A DNA stretch of 64,000 nt from Ichthyophonus hoferi (taxonomy: Eukaryota > Opisthokonta > Ichthyosporea > Ichthyophonida > Ichthyophonidae), in contig NAOQ01000076.1 in NCBI GenBank assembly GCA_002751075.1, positions 73,346-137,345 of the forward strand, in the 5' to 3' direction. This document shows positions 25,091-38,234 of this stretch, one piece after another. The position numbers and the translations under genes were made by a program. The notes below the pieces were generated by a model. The model saw only the letters and a list, made by a program, of their open reading frames with translations, had not been told where the DNA came from and searched no databases. The number at the start of each line of letters is the position of its first letter. Position 1 is the first letter of the stretch.

Positions 25091-28000
25091 ATTATCTTGA
25101 ATTGCCTTGAGTAAAATATGTATAATGCTTATCATGTACTTTGATCTGACGGAGACACTTGACTAGTATGTCAGGTCAGCGCGCAATACCACTCAGTATT
25201 TCACTTATCCACGCATATCAAACACCAAAATAATTGACTTATGTTAATTGTAAAACATTTAATAATAATAAAATTAGCAATATCACATTTTAGGCTTTCC
25301 CATATAACCCAAATTCACCAACATGAATATTTACGCAGACTACATTATTTGATATATCTGATCAATAATAAAAATAGGCTAATTGGTAATTATGTTTATG
25401 TCTACCGTATCTTTGACCGCAACTCGGCACTCTCATTGTCATATAATCTCCACATACTTGTAATAACAGGCCAAATATGCCAACCATTATATTCGGTATT
25501 ATTACTATATACTAAGCGATTAATATCAACTTGGAAAATCAGTACAATGGTACTGATCCACCTGTAACACTGGTCTAGACAACTACACACATTTCAATGT
25601 ACCAATGTGATGTTATTGTATACAGGATTTAATTCTAGTCATCTCAAACAAAATGTATCAGAGATTCAATATATAGCTTTCAAAAAAAATACATTTTTAA
25701 CTAGTTAGAAATCAAATTTTCTCTACACCAATCTTAATATTTTTTAGCAAGAAATCAATCAGGATTTTTATTCTTGGATTAATGTGGTGTTTAATAGGCA
25801 ATAGGCACTGGCTATGGAAACAAACAGTTTTAATATAAATAGCAATAATAAAGGTATCGTTACAGTTTACATTAAGGTTGTATTCATTAACATGCATGAC
25901 TCTGTATAACATTCATGTGATTCTGCATATCTTTTTAGGAAAAACATGTCAAAAAAAGTCTAAGTAGTTGTAAAAATTATCTTTTTTACATAAGATGATT
26001 AGTTTCTGAATTGTGGGCACAAGTTGAACTTATAATATATATATTTATTCACGCAAAAGACTAAGTATGTAAGAAAATTAAAATATTGATAATGTACAAG
26101 AAAAAATGAGGGAAGTGGTTTGTTACTAACCTTTAAGTTTTTAAATTGCATCGAAATGGGCTCTCACAGAAACCTGAAATGCGTGTATGACTGTCTCTAA
26201 ACTAACTATTCGTGGACTAAAAAACTATATGTTCCTGTTTTCCGTCTACAATCAAATATAAGAGAAGGAGTAAACTAATATTTCTATTAACGTATGTTCG
26301 GAAACAGAGACATAAAGTTCAATTTCATTGCTATAGAACAGTTTATAAAAAACACACATAACCCCTTAACAATTGGTGTTGAGAATGAAAAGCTCAATGT
26401 ATGGCGTATATAAAGGATATATGGTTACAGATATATATAATATTCCCATGAACATCAGAAACCTTGACTATTAGGGGTGGTTGTGTGGTAGAGGTTTCAA
26501 TTTCAACTAGTGTATGTTTTCATAGTTCCTGTATTTCAAAAAAGCCACATTCAAGCTATTTGTAGGCATTTAGTGTAGTAACTGTTCCCATATATTTAGT
26601 CATAAATAAAATAATGTATAAATATATTCTGATAATAAAGTTTTTCCTTCCAATGCGATCTGAACTAGGTAACCGTAGGCCTATTGCAATGGTGATGATT
26701 GTTTATTAATTTTTTAAGCAAGGCTTCTCACTCGCTTCCCATTGGCAAGTCATATAGATTGCTAAACAATATCAAGTATCAGCCAATAGTTAGATTTTGC
26801 TATATCCGAATCTTCGATCCAGCTCGAATGCCATTTCCAAATTCATTAATTAATTGAGGTCTAGGAGGTTTAACTGATTGACTCTAGGGGGTCTTTGGTT
26901 GTAATTAGAGTGTAGTGTTGTTGTGGGAATTAGAGAAGCGCAATATAGTATTATCCAATAATTTATTTATATATAAATAAGATTGGCCTGTTTTAATAAC
27001 ATATTTGGGTGAAGACAAAAAATGGGTTGACGTATTGTCGAATACGATTGCGGCCTTTTTAAAATAAGCGACTTATTTAGTCGGAAGTGTGGAGGCAGGC
27101 AAAATGAAAATTTAAGGAGTGAGCCACCTTTACTTACATTGACAAATAATTTAACCGGAAATATCTCAAATAATTTAGCACGCTCTGCTTCTAATTGGCC
27201 TATTTTAATCGCAGTTTGTTATTTACCGTGCTCTTATCCCGTGAGCAAGATAAAATTTTGTTTAGATCATACTTTTATTTACCGCGCTCTTACCGCGCTC
27301 TGATCCGCATTTCCGATTCATTTATTTACAAATACCGAATGAGCGCTTTTATTCACTCAACTGGACCCGTTTATTCAATATTGCTGAGCACAAATCACTG
27401 CATGCTTTCATGTATTCACACATGGTGTAATGTTCTCCCTCTCCTACTGGTTTCTCTACTACCCCATGATCTATTCTAGTACTCGTGTACTCGTGTCAAA
27501 TTTAGATCAGAAAACTACAATATTATATATATATATAAAAGGACATAAAGCAAATAACATTACCAATATTTAAAATTAAGACCCCTATCATATTGGTTAC
27601 GAATGATATAATATGGCACCAAATTCCCAGCTCCTAAAGTAAACCGTGCGGTTTACACATACATTAAGAATTTGATTCTTGCTATAACATCCAGAATGAC
27701 ATTAATTTGACCCTTTATGATGGAGCCCAAGTTTAAGTTAGCATTTGGCTAGAATAAAGTCATAATGGCTACTGCTTGTTCTCAAGCCTCAATCACGTGT
27801 AAGCATGCGAACCCCAGAAGCATATGTTATTAAGCCTAATAATAGCTTATTTGGCCTACTATCTAATATATTAGCCAAACTATATAGTATCCTTACTCCA
27901 GAATTAAGTGATAATTATATGCAAAATAATAGTATTAGAAAGTGATTGCGGGTATAGGATTGGCCAGGGAGATTACTTTACGTTGGGAATATGAAAATCC

Positions 28001-28263
28001 GACTAGAGTAAAATCAAGAAACTAGTTATGATGTGTATTTAGTTGGCTTTGAGGCAATATGCCAGCTGGGCCGTACTCCAGTAGTAGATTATAGAAACAA
28101 TTCAATAAACCAAATAAATATAAATAAAATATAACAAGATATGTATAGAGAAAGAGAAGTATTCATAACAATCGAGCAATTTTCAGTTGGATGAAAGGAT
28201 GCTCTAATGCACTTTAGACCAACAAACAGAAGCACCAATGCTACCCTTAAATATGCGTCATTC

Positions 28264-28264
<1 letters not shown>

Positions 28265-28296
<32 letters not shown>

Positions 28297-28627
28297 NNNN
28301 NNNNNNNNNNNNNNNNNNNNNNNNNNNNNNNNNNNNNNNNNNNNNNNNNNNNNNNNNNNNNNNNNNNNNNNNNNNNNNNNNNNNNNNNNNNNNNNNNNNN
28401 NNNNNNNNNNNNNNNNNNNNNNNNNNNNNNNNNNNNNNNNNNNNNNNNNNNNNNNNNNNNNNNNNNNNNNNNNNNNNNNNNNNNNNNNNNNNNNNNNNNN
28501 NNNNNNNNNNNNNNNNNNNNNNNNNNNNNNNNNNNNNNNNNNNNNNNNNNNNNNNNNNNNNNNNNNNNNNNNNNNNNNNNNNNNNNNNNNNNNNNNNNNN
28601 NNNCAAAAAAAAAAAAAAAAAAAAAAG
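28265..28627. other. Assembly gap bounded by poly-A
   Basis: A run of about 32 A, then 307 N (28297-28603), then 'c' and about 22 A. The homopolymers on both sides probably caused the gap. Any ORF spanning it is an artefact. Confidence 0.95.
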
Positions 28628-28724
28628 ATAAGGAATAAAAGAAAAATAGGTAGGTGCCACTGAGTAATCAATCAGTCACTTAACTTTAGAATACCTGCCG
28701 GTAATTGTTGATTTCTTTGTTTTG

Positions 28725-28850
28725 ACATCATTTAAGTACACTGCTACAACTCGACTTTTTTCTACCCATCTATTTGCTGCAATAATATACATCATTACAA
28801 GGTCATTCGTTTTGCACTCACCACAATGATGAAATACCATTTATAGTTCA
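28725..28850. repeat. Dispersed repeat R3, copy a
   Basis: Closely similar to 56405-56530. Shared: 'tttatttgctgcaataatat', 'ccat.tac' spacing and 'cactc..tacaatga'. Only two copies seen. No ORF. Confidence 0.65.
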
Positions 28851-30711
28851 TGTATATTCTAATTATATTTTTACATTCTGTGTCACGTTATGGAATGTGC
28901 AACGTACTTATTGTTACCTACAAGTAAGTCAAACGATGAGAAGCAACAATAGCCATACTCAATTAATCTGGTTTTTACTTCCAATTTCCTATATTCATTC
29001 CATTCTGCTCGATTATTAAATTAGACTATCATATCTGGTGGAAAATTAAATATATTCTTTTTAAGATGGACTGAATAGACATGCTGGTATATAGCATTAA
29101 TTTTTATTGATCATGCATACATTCACAAGGACATACATACTCGAGCCAAAAATTATCCTAGATGTCGCCTGGTTAAAGTGAACATGTCCTTCAAACCCAG
29201 GACACATAGTAAGAGTTATCAGCTAATTAGTTATGAGAAGCATATTTTATTGTAAATTATCAATAGGATCAACTAATGATATATTTTTCAAGCTCTGCGT
29301 TACTAATCTACAGTACAGTAGATCTGTATTAAATTATTGTTAAAATTAAACTACAAATTCTATTGACTATACACACAAAATCGTAGTCAAGCTAAACTTA
29401 GCGGAAATACGTGGATACTTTTTTAAAAAGCCAAAAATGGTGCAATTCTAATATAATAGAAATCGTAGTACTTGTTTCCACTGGGTGGATAAAAAGATAA
29501 CTAAGTTTGTACACAGGATTGTGTTAGTGTCACTTAAAGGTATAAAATGCTTTTATCGGCAACAGAGCTAGGGATTATTTTCACAGCGAGTTAGACTATA
29601 AGTTTTTCTTAATTTTATGTTCGATCCTTTGCTTATACTTGTTGGCAATCATCCAAAATGGAGGCTAATGATAGCTACAAAACAAGCCAAATTTTATGGA
29701 ATTATTACTCCTACTATTTGCGCTGTGGTTGATGGTGTAGCACAAAATTACATGCAGAATCTTCCTCAAGAAGGTGTCTACCAGTAATAAAGATAAAACT
29801 CATACAAATGTTCAGCTCATGAGAGCAGATAGGGTATTTTGCACCAGGTCCTTGTTTAATATGAAACACTCGGTGTACAAAGAGAATATTGTGGGTGAGA
29901 TTACATTTCTTAAGGAGCCGGGGCAAATCAGGGTAAACATTTTCCCCCCTCTGGGCACCACTTTATATTGGCAGTGAGAATTTGGAAAATGACGGTATTC
30001 ACACATCTTAGTCACATGAGAACCTATTTGTAAGACTATAGTTTATGAATGTAGCAGACTTCCATTACGGGGATCTCTTGACATAACTAATGCCACCACG
30101 ACAAGTCACTTCAGCAAAAACACTAGTTACACTATTGATAAAACGCGCACTTGGTAAAACTTTACAAAGGTTCTCGTGTGTACAACGATCCTTTGTCTTG
30201 GTTTAACAAAGAAAAATGACGTCCTTATAGATCACTGATATAGAATATGACAAAATTATTTATTTCTGCAAAAGAAAATCTAGTAAGTCTCTGTCATGGT
30301 CTATCCGACAAGAACTTGCCAAAGTGACGTAAGACGCAAAATAAGGTCAAGTCCAAAAAAAGAAGCCCGAAATAACTTCCCAAAATTTGACATCTCATTG
30401 GGTGCTACATGGAAATGTAAACATCCGACTTTTTGCAACAAAATCTATATATAATTAGTTCCTACTTAGTTAATCTTATCACTTTGTAAAGAATTTTTTT
30501 TGGATTCATTGACTATATATATAGTATCCAATCCATACATAATTCATTATCACAACAATTACTAAGCTACAAACGTGTTTTAGATTGATAGCCGATAATC
30601 TAAATTTAAATATATCACATGTCCAAAATATGCAAACGAAAGAAGAAAACATGAACTTCCTTCCGTATTAATGCTGGAAGAGTCTGAGAATTGTTCCTAT
30701 TGCTGATTATT
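28851..30711. other. Intergenic; weak coding-like patch at about 29640-29990
   Basis: No complete gene. Between about 29640 and 29990 base composition is less AT-rich and three frames stay open for 60-70 codons (plus 29774-29977; minus 29714-29926 and 29812-30015). None has a recognisable motif or splice context. It may be a decayed gene fragment of unknown origin. The rest is featureless AT-rich DNA. Confidence 0.35.
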
Positions 30712-30724
30712 TAGGTGAGTTTCT

Positions 30725-31205
30725 GAGCTTTAGCGACAATTTCCCCAGCTTTAGCGACATGAAGGTGTGAAGACGTATATATGTTGATTATCAATTTATG
30801 AAAAGTTTAATATTCATTTTTTATAGCAATTTTCCTCAAAGATTTATTTAGTTTCTTTAAATATTCTTTCTTACGGAAATGAGTAGCGGAGTTATGAAAA
30901 TAAATCAAAATAATACATCCATTACTCTAAGACGGCACATGACAATATCCAATGAAACCAGACATATGATATCAACCACCATTACACTTCTTCAGATTGT
31001 AATGGTTATTTATTACATGAGAATACTTGGAGGCATACGTCGGACTTTAGTAAGGGAGACTATTATTGAATAAATTTTATTTTATAAAAAGCTAATACTG
31101 GCTTTTTCATAAACTGATCTTCAACAAAATTATTATTTTCATACTTTAATGTCGCTAAAGTTTGGGAAAAAATGTGGTTAAAGCTTGGGAAACTGTCGCT
31201 AAACC
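30725..31205. mobile_element. Short element with TTTAGCGACA inverted ends (MITE candidate)
   Basis: Left end 30725-30764 carries 'ctttagcgacaatttcccc' followed by a second 'agctttagcgacat'. Right end 31143-31205 carries the inverted counterparts ('tgtcgctaaag', 'aagcttgggaaactgtcgct'). The internal 380 bases hold one 64-codon plus-strand ORF (30879-31073) without known domain. Size, inverted ends and lack of transposase fit a non-autonomous DNA transposon. Target duplication not identified. Confidence 0.5.
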
Positions 31206-31209
31206 CTAT

Positions 31210-32432
31210 ATTTTGAATTTTAACCTGGTCGATTTCCAAGGATCACCACCACGCTACTCACATTTTCATTTGGGCAACACTTAATAATCATGTAGAATTT
31301 AAAATTAGATTGATTGTAACTAAATAATATTTAGAATTTTTTACATTTCGTATAAATAGGAATATTTAATTGATTTAGGTATTTATTTATGACCATAATT
31401 ATTTAATATTATTGGCAATTATTATTACACAGGTCAGGTAGTCGGTGTTAGATGACATCATTCCTACACAATCCTTAAACTGAGCTGGATATTTTTAAAA
31501 AATAATAAATTCCACCACTTATCTCTGACCGTTAGCCCCTTCTAACACACAAAGACCCATTGACGGAGTAATAGATTGGGATAAGTAATAGCTACTATCA
31601 TGTATTGCACATTATAATGATGCTATTGGCCAATATATCTCCAATGTAGCTGCAGCAACATAGAAAAAATAACTATAGTTACAATTATCCAATCAATTAA
31701 TATTAGGTTCTGAAGTATTTTTATTTAACGACATATAGAAACTATAAATGGATTCTTTCTGAGACAGATTGGAGACTTATGATTCTATAGAGATACTGTA
31801 CAAAGACTAGACAGCTTTCACCCTAAATTATCTGCTTCCAATGGAGGGCTACCACCTGGGACATGGGTACGACAATTACTGCACAGGTTGGAATCAACAA
31901 AATGGGTACATTGTTTTCAATCATTAGTGGTATTTATAGAATACCTAAAGGATATTGCAATATACTAAATTTTATTTAACCAATGGCAGCATCTCACTAA
32001 ACACACGGTGCTTAAATGTCCTGTGATATCAGTGATTACATCTAACTTTGAATAATCTCTTTCTCATGATCCTTTTAAAATTTTACCTGTCGTGGAATAA
32101 TCTAAAATAAAACTGCTTTAAACGTACACACATTCATATGAATACTGAAATAACAATAATAAACAAATATACATGATTCTTTTACAGATACCCATCCCAA
32201 ATTAGATTCAAGGGCATCCAGATATTTCCAATATATATATATATATCTACAAGACTATCAGTACATCCTTTTCATTGGTTATTGTCCAACCTAAATCAAT
32301 TAACGTCCAATCTAATTACTTGGGATTTATCTATCTGCTAACACAATACAAAACAAACTTTTGCTTTAAAGTTATGCAAGATCTGCTACTCTAAGGAGAT
32401 ACTAATTCTCTCTTTATCTCTAACTAAAATTA
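31210..32432. other. Intergenic, 3' flank of the PAS gene
   Basis: AT-rich. It should contain the 3' UTR of the minus-strand PAS-domain gene. The open stretch at about 31785-31985 on the plus strand has no recognisable protein or splice partners. Nothing else seen. Confidence 0.5.
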
Positions 32433-35400
32433 TCAAATCACACTGCATTTTCCTGGTAGGTTCAATGATGAGTCTGCAAAGGGATGCAACATGCAAACAA
32501 TTATAGAGGGCATAACGTATATGTTTCGTCGAAGAGAAATGTGTGATCGGAAACATACTGGACTCTGACCATCACGTCGTTGCATCCACATATCCCCAAT
32601 CTATATTATGAAAATGCATTAATAAGTATTTAGGGAAAGAAAAGAAAAAAGCAAAAGCAAAAGAAATTAAGGCTAATAATTCATGCATGTGCCTTTCTCC
32701 TTTTTTCTCTCTGATGTATTTTGTATAACACCATTCTGTCATATACATGCTTGAAACGACATACAAGACAACGTGGGAGTAATAAAAGAGATTCCTTCTA
32801 AATGAGCCAAAGAACGCAATCAGTTTAAATCAATGGCCAATCCCCTCTCTAGATGCTAGCAATGGGTTACGACCAATCAATGCCATTTAATTAAAAATTT
32901 ACAAGTCAAGCAGGGTATCATGGTTAGTACAATCTTGTCAATAAAGGCCAATAGGTAATAGGTACATCTATCCTATATGATCTTATTATCTTATTCGCTT
33001 AATCATAAAGTGTGCATCAGTTCATTAAGGGGTTTCATTATCATTATAAGCCCCAATTCTTTTCAAAAGTGATGACAACCACAGTACAACCTATATATAT
33101 GTCACTACACGCTATAACTTTAGCTGTAAATTAAATGCCGTTGCGATATGATCACACTTTTTTAGTGGGAGAGGAGATTGTTTCCATTATTTCAAAAAAT
33201 AAAAATTCCAGGAAAAAATAGAGTCGAATAAGCGCATTCTACCAAACATAGTAAATAATAACGTTAAGAGTGGTTTTAAATGTATCAACTCGTTACAATT
33301 TACAATATTCCATTCCTAACTATAACGCCACTTACCACCTGAGTGGGGTTCTGGGGGCTCTCCAGCGCACTAATATATGTCTGAAAATACTTCTTCACAT
33401 ACTCCTTGGGCCAGAACTATGTAAAGCATGCCATAGGTTAGAACTCATATGATATATCACACATAGGACACATGATCTTTCATTGTAGCTGTGATAAGAT
33501 CACAGCGGCGCTCTTTGGAGGTGCTATTCATACAAGCCAATCCAATCAATTAATTAGTCTAAATTAACCGAGTAAGACCTAGCTGCCCAATTAATTATTT
33601 AGTTTTAATAAATAACATAGTTGGCCCGATGTTTCGGCAATCCGATTAAGATATAAATTAACTGTAGCTAATGGAAAGTGCTCCACCAGGGCTCATTGAA
33701 TGCCGAGTAAAGCACTAAGATATGGCGCCATAAACACATGGCATCGAAAAATATATAAGGCGCATGTATGGCTGTATTACATTAGGAGTATACATCATTT
33801 GTGAATACATTTATAGTCGGTTGATACATTGCTTTGTGATGGCAAAAATGATCAATAAACTACGAGCAAATGAGATGGCAGAAGTAACATAGTCATTTCT
33901 CTCTATGGTATTTTATATCTATCACCATAGGTTCCAAGAGAACCGTATAGATTCACCAGTGAAAACCAAATTTGTACGATTACACTCATGCCTATCTATT
34001 ACATTACTGGCCGACCTAGATCGAGTCAGAGAGGCATTGGTATCAAGTGATTTTTATCCATAGCAGATGTCAGAATATGAAGGCACAGTAGTATTATAAC
34101 AACAACACATTAATATTTACTAGTTAATCTGCACACATATACATATACACACCTTAATAATATTGTCGGCTAAGGCCTCAGTCCTAGAGCATTTAACCAT
34201 ATTGCAGAATACATCATTGACATAGACAATGCTCCCACCTCGCCGCCATACAACACAGGGCAACTGGAATAGATCAAAGAACTGCACTAACAGCTGCAGC
34301 ATGTAGATGTAGATGTAAATGTAAGTATATGTCTATACATCGGCCGTGCCGCCTTTTAGTATTGGCATGAGTCATTCTTTTTATGTCTTCATTTGAAGAA
34401 TAAACGGACCAGTAACAATATGTTTTTCTATTTTGGTATATATATAGATATACAGAAAGTAATTTACTCGTCATTGGCATAAGGCCCATATATATAAACA
34501 CTAATGGTGATCTTGTTGGATCGGATAATAGAGCTAATAGCAGAACAGATTCATTTTTTTTTTCAGCATGTTAGAGGGCTTAGTCCCCCCCAGACGGTTA
34601 GTTTTGCATTTTCAATTGTTGGCCTATGAAACAGCATTTGTGGAGCAGTGTGCAAATAATAATAATAACAAATAAAAATAATAATATTCGTAATAATACC
34701 CCCTCATACACGAGATATATACCTGAACTTCTCTCTCCACCAGTTCCTCCACAAAGAGCAGATGCTTGTAATCCAATTGCATTAGACCTTCCTATTGCAA
34801 GTCATATTCATTGGTCAGTGAGAAATCGGGTTTAGCTTATATTAATAATATATTAATAATATATATATGTAAAAAGAAAATTTTATGCATCATGCAATAT
34901 AGTATAGTCCAATAAAATATAATAAAAATATAATATAAAGTAAGGAAGTAAATGGCAAGAGTTATGTATATGTAAGATCCTTTTACTATATATAGCCATC
35001 ACATCGCAATTAACCTCCAAATTGGGTTGTTTCCAAGCATTCACACAAATACCCCAACACTGTATCATTCTTATAAGAATATATATGCAAGCATACATAT
35101 ACAGCTATATATAAACACATAAACCCAAACACACAAAAACATATACATATATATATACTTTCCCGTTGACTTACCAACAACTGTTCATTGTTCATCTTTT
35201 TAGATTCATCCAACTCTACTAGATCTTTTACTGGAAGACTGAAAGAAAAAGAAAAAGAAGTGTGAAATGATATTAAATACACCTATCATAATAGGATATC
35301 TATGACCACATCTACGGAAGGACCAATCATATATCATGCATAAAAGGGTGTTCGATAAAGGGATTGGTCGGATGGCGTCATCATATGTGATACAGGTTTA

Positions 35401-38234
35401 TACCATGGAATGTTGAATGCCATTGCGACTTAATCTGTAATTAATTGGATAATTAAAATCCCGGTATCCGGAACTACTTACTTATCACTATTCCATAATT
35501 TACAATTAATATCAAATTAATATCCTGCAGTAATAGGTTAGCCAATACATGGATGTTAAGATGGAAGACTCTTCTTAATGATTGGTCAATTCAAATGAAT
35601 AATAAACAGGAAAAATAATACCAATTAACAATTAAATCATGTTTTTACAGGCTGAGGATAGGTCTAACCCCAAGAATAAAAACTGGAATAAATGACAAAA
35701 AAAAACCAAAAAAAAACATTAAAAAAAAAAAAAAAACATAGTAATTAAAGCTGAAAATAAAATATAACAAACCAACCATGGAGGTGTCATATAACACAAG
35801 CACTTACAATCCCGCCAAGTATTGGCGTATCTCCTTAGCACTCTGATAATAATCAAAGATAACTCCTGTTTTATTTTCTGCCCGGTCTTTACTGGAATTC
35901 TTCCCTAAAAACCAATTAATTAGGTTCGGATCATGCAATATGAACTATATGTAAACTATATCGATAGAGAAAGGGAAAGGGAAAGAGAGGAAGACAGAAA
36001 GCCAAACTAAACATACACATACATATAATATGTACTATATAATATACACTGCACAAATTACCCTTCCGTGGTTTCTCATCTTCGGAACAGTTGGCAGGAG
36101 GACTCTCACTGCTTTCATCATACTCCATTTTCTTTCTCTTGTTACTATGTTGTGTTCTAGGCGTGCCTAGGTCCATCTTCATAGTGGTGGTAGCGATAAT
36201 GTTATTGAGTGAGGAGGGAGAGGTACTCGTAGAGTCACCATAGGGTAGATGGATCTGAGCATGAGGATGGGCCTGTAGGATAGGATGGTAGGACATTAGG
36301 ATGATAGCGCGTGATAAGGCACCATATACATACGGTGGTATGTAAGTGTATGCAAGTATGTATAGTCGAACAGGTGAGGATTGGCATCTCAACCTAATAT
36401 ACATGTTTGTATGTATTTTCTACTCTAGTTGTAATATATAAGTGCAAGTCTAGGTATAGGTATAAGTATATACACAATATACACTTGGCAAAATTGCAAA
36501 TAGTAGGCAAGGGGAAATAGGGGTCAAGTGTGTATCTCTGTATCCTTAAATATGTGTATGTTTTAATGTATTTAATGGTGGTGTTCGCTTGCATATTAAA
36601 ATATATATAAAATCCCAACATGACTAATAACCACTCAATACCCGGTTTACTCTCTTATGTGATCCTTTCATAATTTTATATATAGCAATTAACCAATAGG
36701 CCATGATATATAAAAGCAAATTAAATAGGCAAACCAGTATTTAACTTTAGAAAACAAACTAATAGAAAATGCCATTGTGGATGTATGAAAACATTAATAG
36801 ATAGCAATATATAGTAATAAAATTATAAATATGAAAGGTTATGGCCATAAAGATATGCATATAGACACAATATACAATATAATATACTATACTATCACAT
36901 ATGATCATGCAATAGTCCATCTCACTTACCTTATTCATATTATACTGGTGTGGTGCGTGAGATTGTGATTGGCTCTGGCTGTGGCCCTGTCTCCCATGGG
37001 GGAATGTGTGTGGTGGCATTCCACCAACCGGAGAAGATGTTGAGGCTTGCTGGACCAATCGGGGAGAGTCTGAATGGGCCGCCATAATAACATTGGGTGG
37101 TTCATTGAAGCGACTAATATTAGTACGTGGTTTTACTGGTGGTGAGCGGGACACCATAGGCGATGGCGTATGGTGCTGTGGATATCTTGTATATGATTCG
37201 GTAGCAGTCACAGTATGATGTGGCGATGCTATCGGCCCATTGATGGGACCAATATGCTGGGAGCTCGGAGTGGTGTAAGGAGAGTTTGGTTTGGTAGGTA
37301 AATAAGGATTCGATATAATATTAGAGGACCGTCGACGGGCAAAGTCTGATTGGCCAGGAGAGTTGGGTGCTTGCTGTGAAGGGAGGGGATATGATTGGTT
37401 GGAAATAGGAAAGGATAGTTAAAATAGATGGTAGGTATGCTATACTCTGTATATATATATATGTGTGTGTATGTATGTATGTACATGCACATGTGCTTGT
37501 ATGGCCCATTGCATAATGACTGATAGACTAACTTAGAATTACATCTTATTATCTCCAATCAAAAAGGGTATTTATGTTTCTAAACCTATAACTACCAACC
37601 ATCTCTCTATATCTATGGGGGTCCTATATATGTAGTCGAGGATGGGTGGAGAGGGGCGTAGGAAGACTATACCATGGGTTCATCGTCAAATATTTTATTC
37701 AGTATGATGGACTGATAGTAGTTTCCATATACTTTGGACGGGAATTTACTCTCACTCCGAATAATTCCATCGGTGGAGGCAGGGAACTGGTTGCCTTGGC
37801 TACCAGTAGAATTATTTAGGTTAAATTGATTGGGTGGTGTGGTGGAGGCTGTGGTTGAAAGGGTATCATTTTGAGATTTAGGTATAGGTATGGGAGTTTG
37901 GTCGAGGTCATCACAGGAGTAACAAGCGGTAGGAATAGAGGTTGCAGTAGGAATGGAGGTAGGGCTCTCATACATATAGGGGATCATAGACCTTGGTATG
38001 TCTGCAGGGAATGGGGTAAGTATAGGGTTTGGTATAGTATATAATCTAACATAGTATATAGATAGATAGCATTGCATAGTAAAGGTATATATAGTACGAG
38101 ATAGATAGTATAATGTAGTACAGTATAGTATAGTAATAATAGTACACTCCGTAACCAGGTCCGACACGCATTAGGTCATATGGATCTATATACTTACCCA
38201 TTAAATTAAAGAAGTTATCTTGTATATTGTCCAT
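32433..38234 (-). CDS. PAS-domain nuclear regulator resembling AcuK/ERT1 C-terminus
   Basis: Ten exons, transcription order: 38198-38234 (ATG), 37673-38001, 36930-37373, 36062-36272, 35808-35904, 35175-35238, 34723-34791, 34153-34293, 33336-33416, 32433-32600 (TGA). Phases all agree, giving 546 residues. The start context AAATATGG is good. Residues about 1-330 are disordered and rich in Ser, Pro, Thr, Gln and His, with a basic HSNKRKKMEYDES patch that may be a nuclear localisation signal. The C-terminal 120 residues form a PAS-like region: LPCVVWRRGGSIVYVND, FWPKEYVKKYFQTYISALE, WMQRRDGQSPVC, SLRRNIYVMPSIIVCMLHP. This recalls the PAS part of fungal AcuK/ERT1 gluconeogenic regulators (VVWRRDG, RRDGxxVPC, xIRRDIFDIPxxIVG). 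The fungal Zn2Cys6 domain is not encoded here, so DNA binding may depend on a partner. The family link is from memory of motifs, not a search. Confidence 0.78.

Larger units (their letters stand above)
23341..28264. other. Gene-poor region
   Basis: No supported exon on either strand. It contains R2 repeat pieces (24150-24340, 25015-25090) and AT-rich unique sequence. ORFs of 60-110 codons here (for example near 25241-25567 and 27195-27479) show no domain, no splice context and no protein-like composition. Confidence 0.55.

Noticed and set aside
28207-28671. Lys- or Phe-rich ORFs of about 140 codons on both strands
   Set aside because: They run through poly-A and N bases of an assembly gap.
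33932-34065. Plus-strand open stretch reading LADLDRVREALVSSDFYP, like an aminotransferase C-terminus
   Set aside because: It has an acceptor-like AG but no matching upstream exons on the plus strand. It lies in an intron of the well-supported minus-strand PAS gene. The resemblance is short and probably chance.
38046-38167. Read-through from the first PAS-gene exon into YGVYYYYYT
   Set aside because: A consensus gtaagt donor at 38197 and a good acceptor before 38001 join in frame. The read-through is a Tyr-rich translation of repeats.
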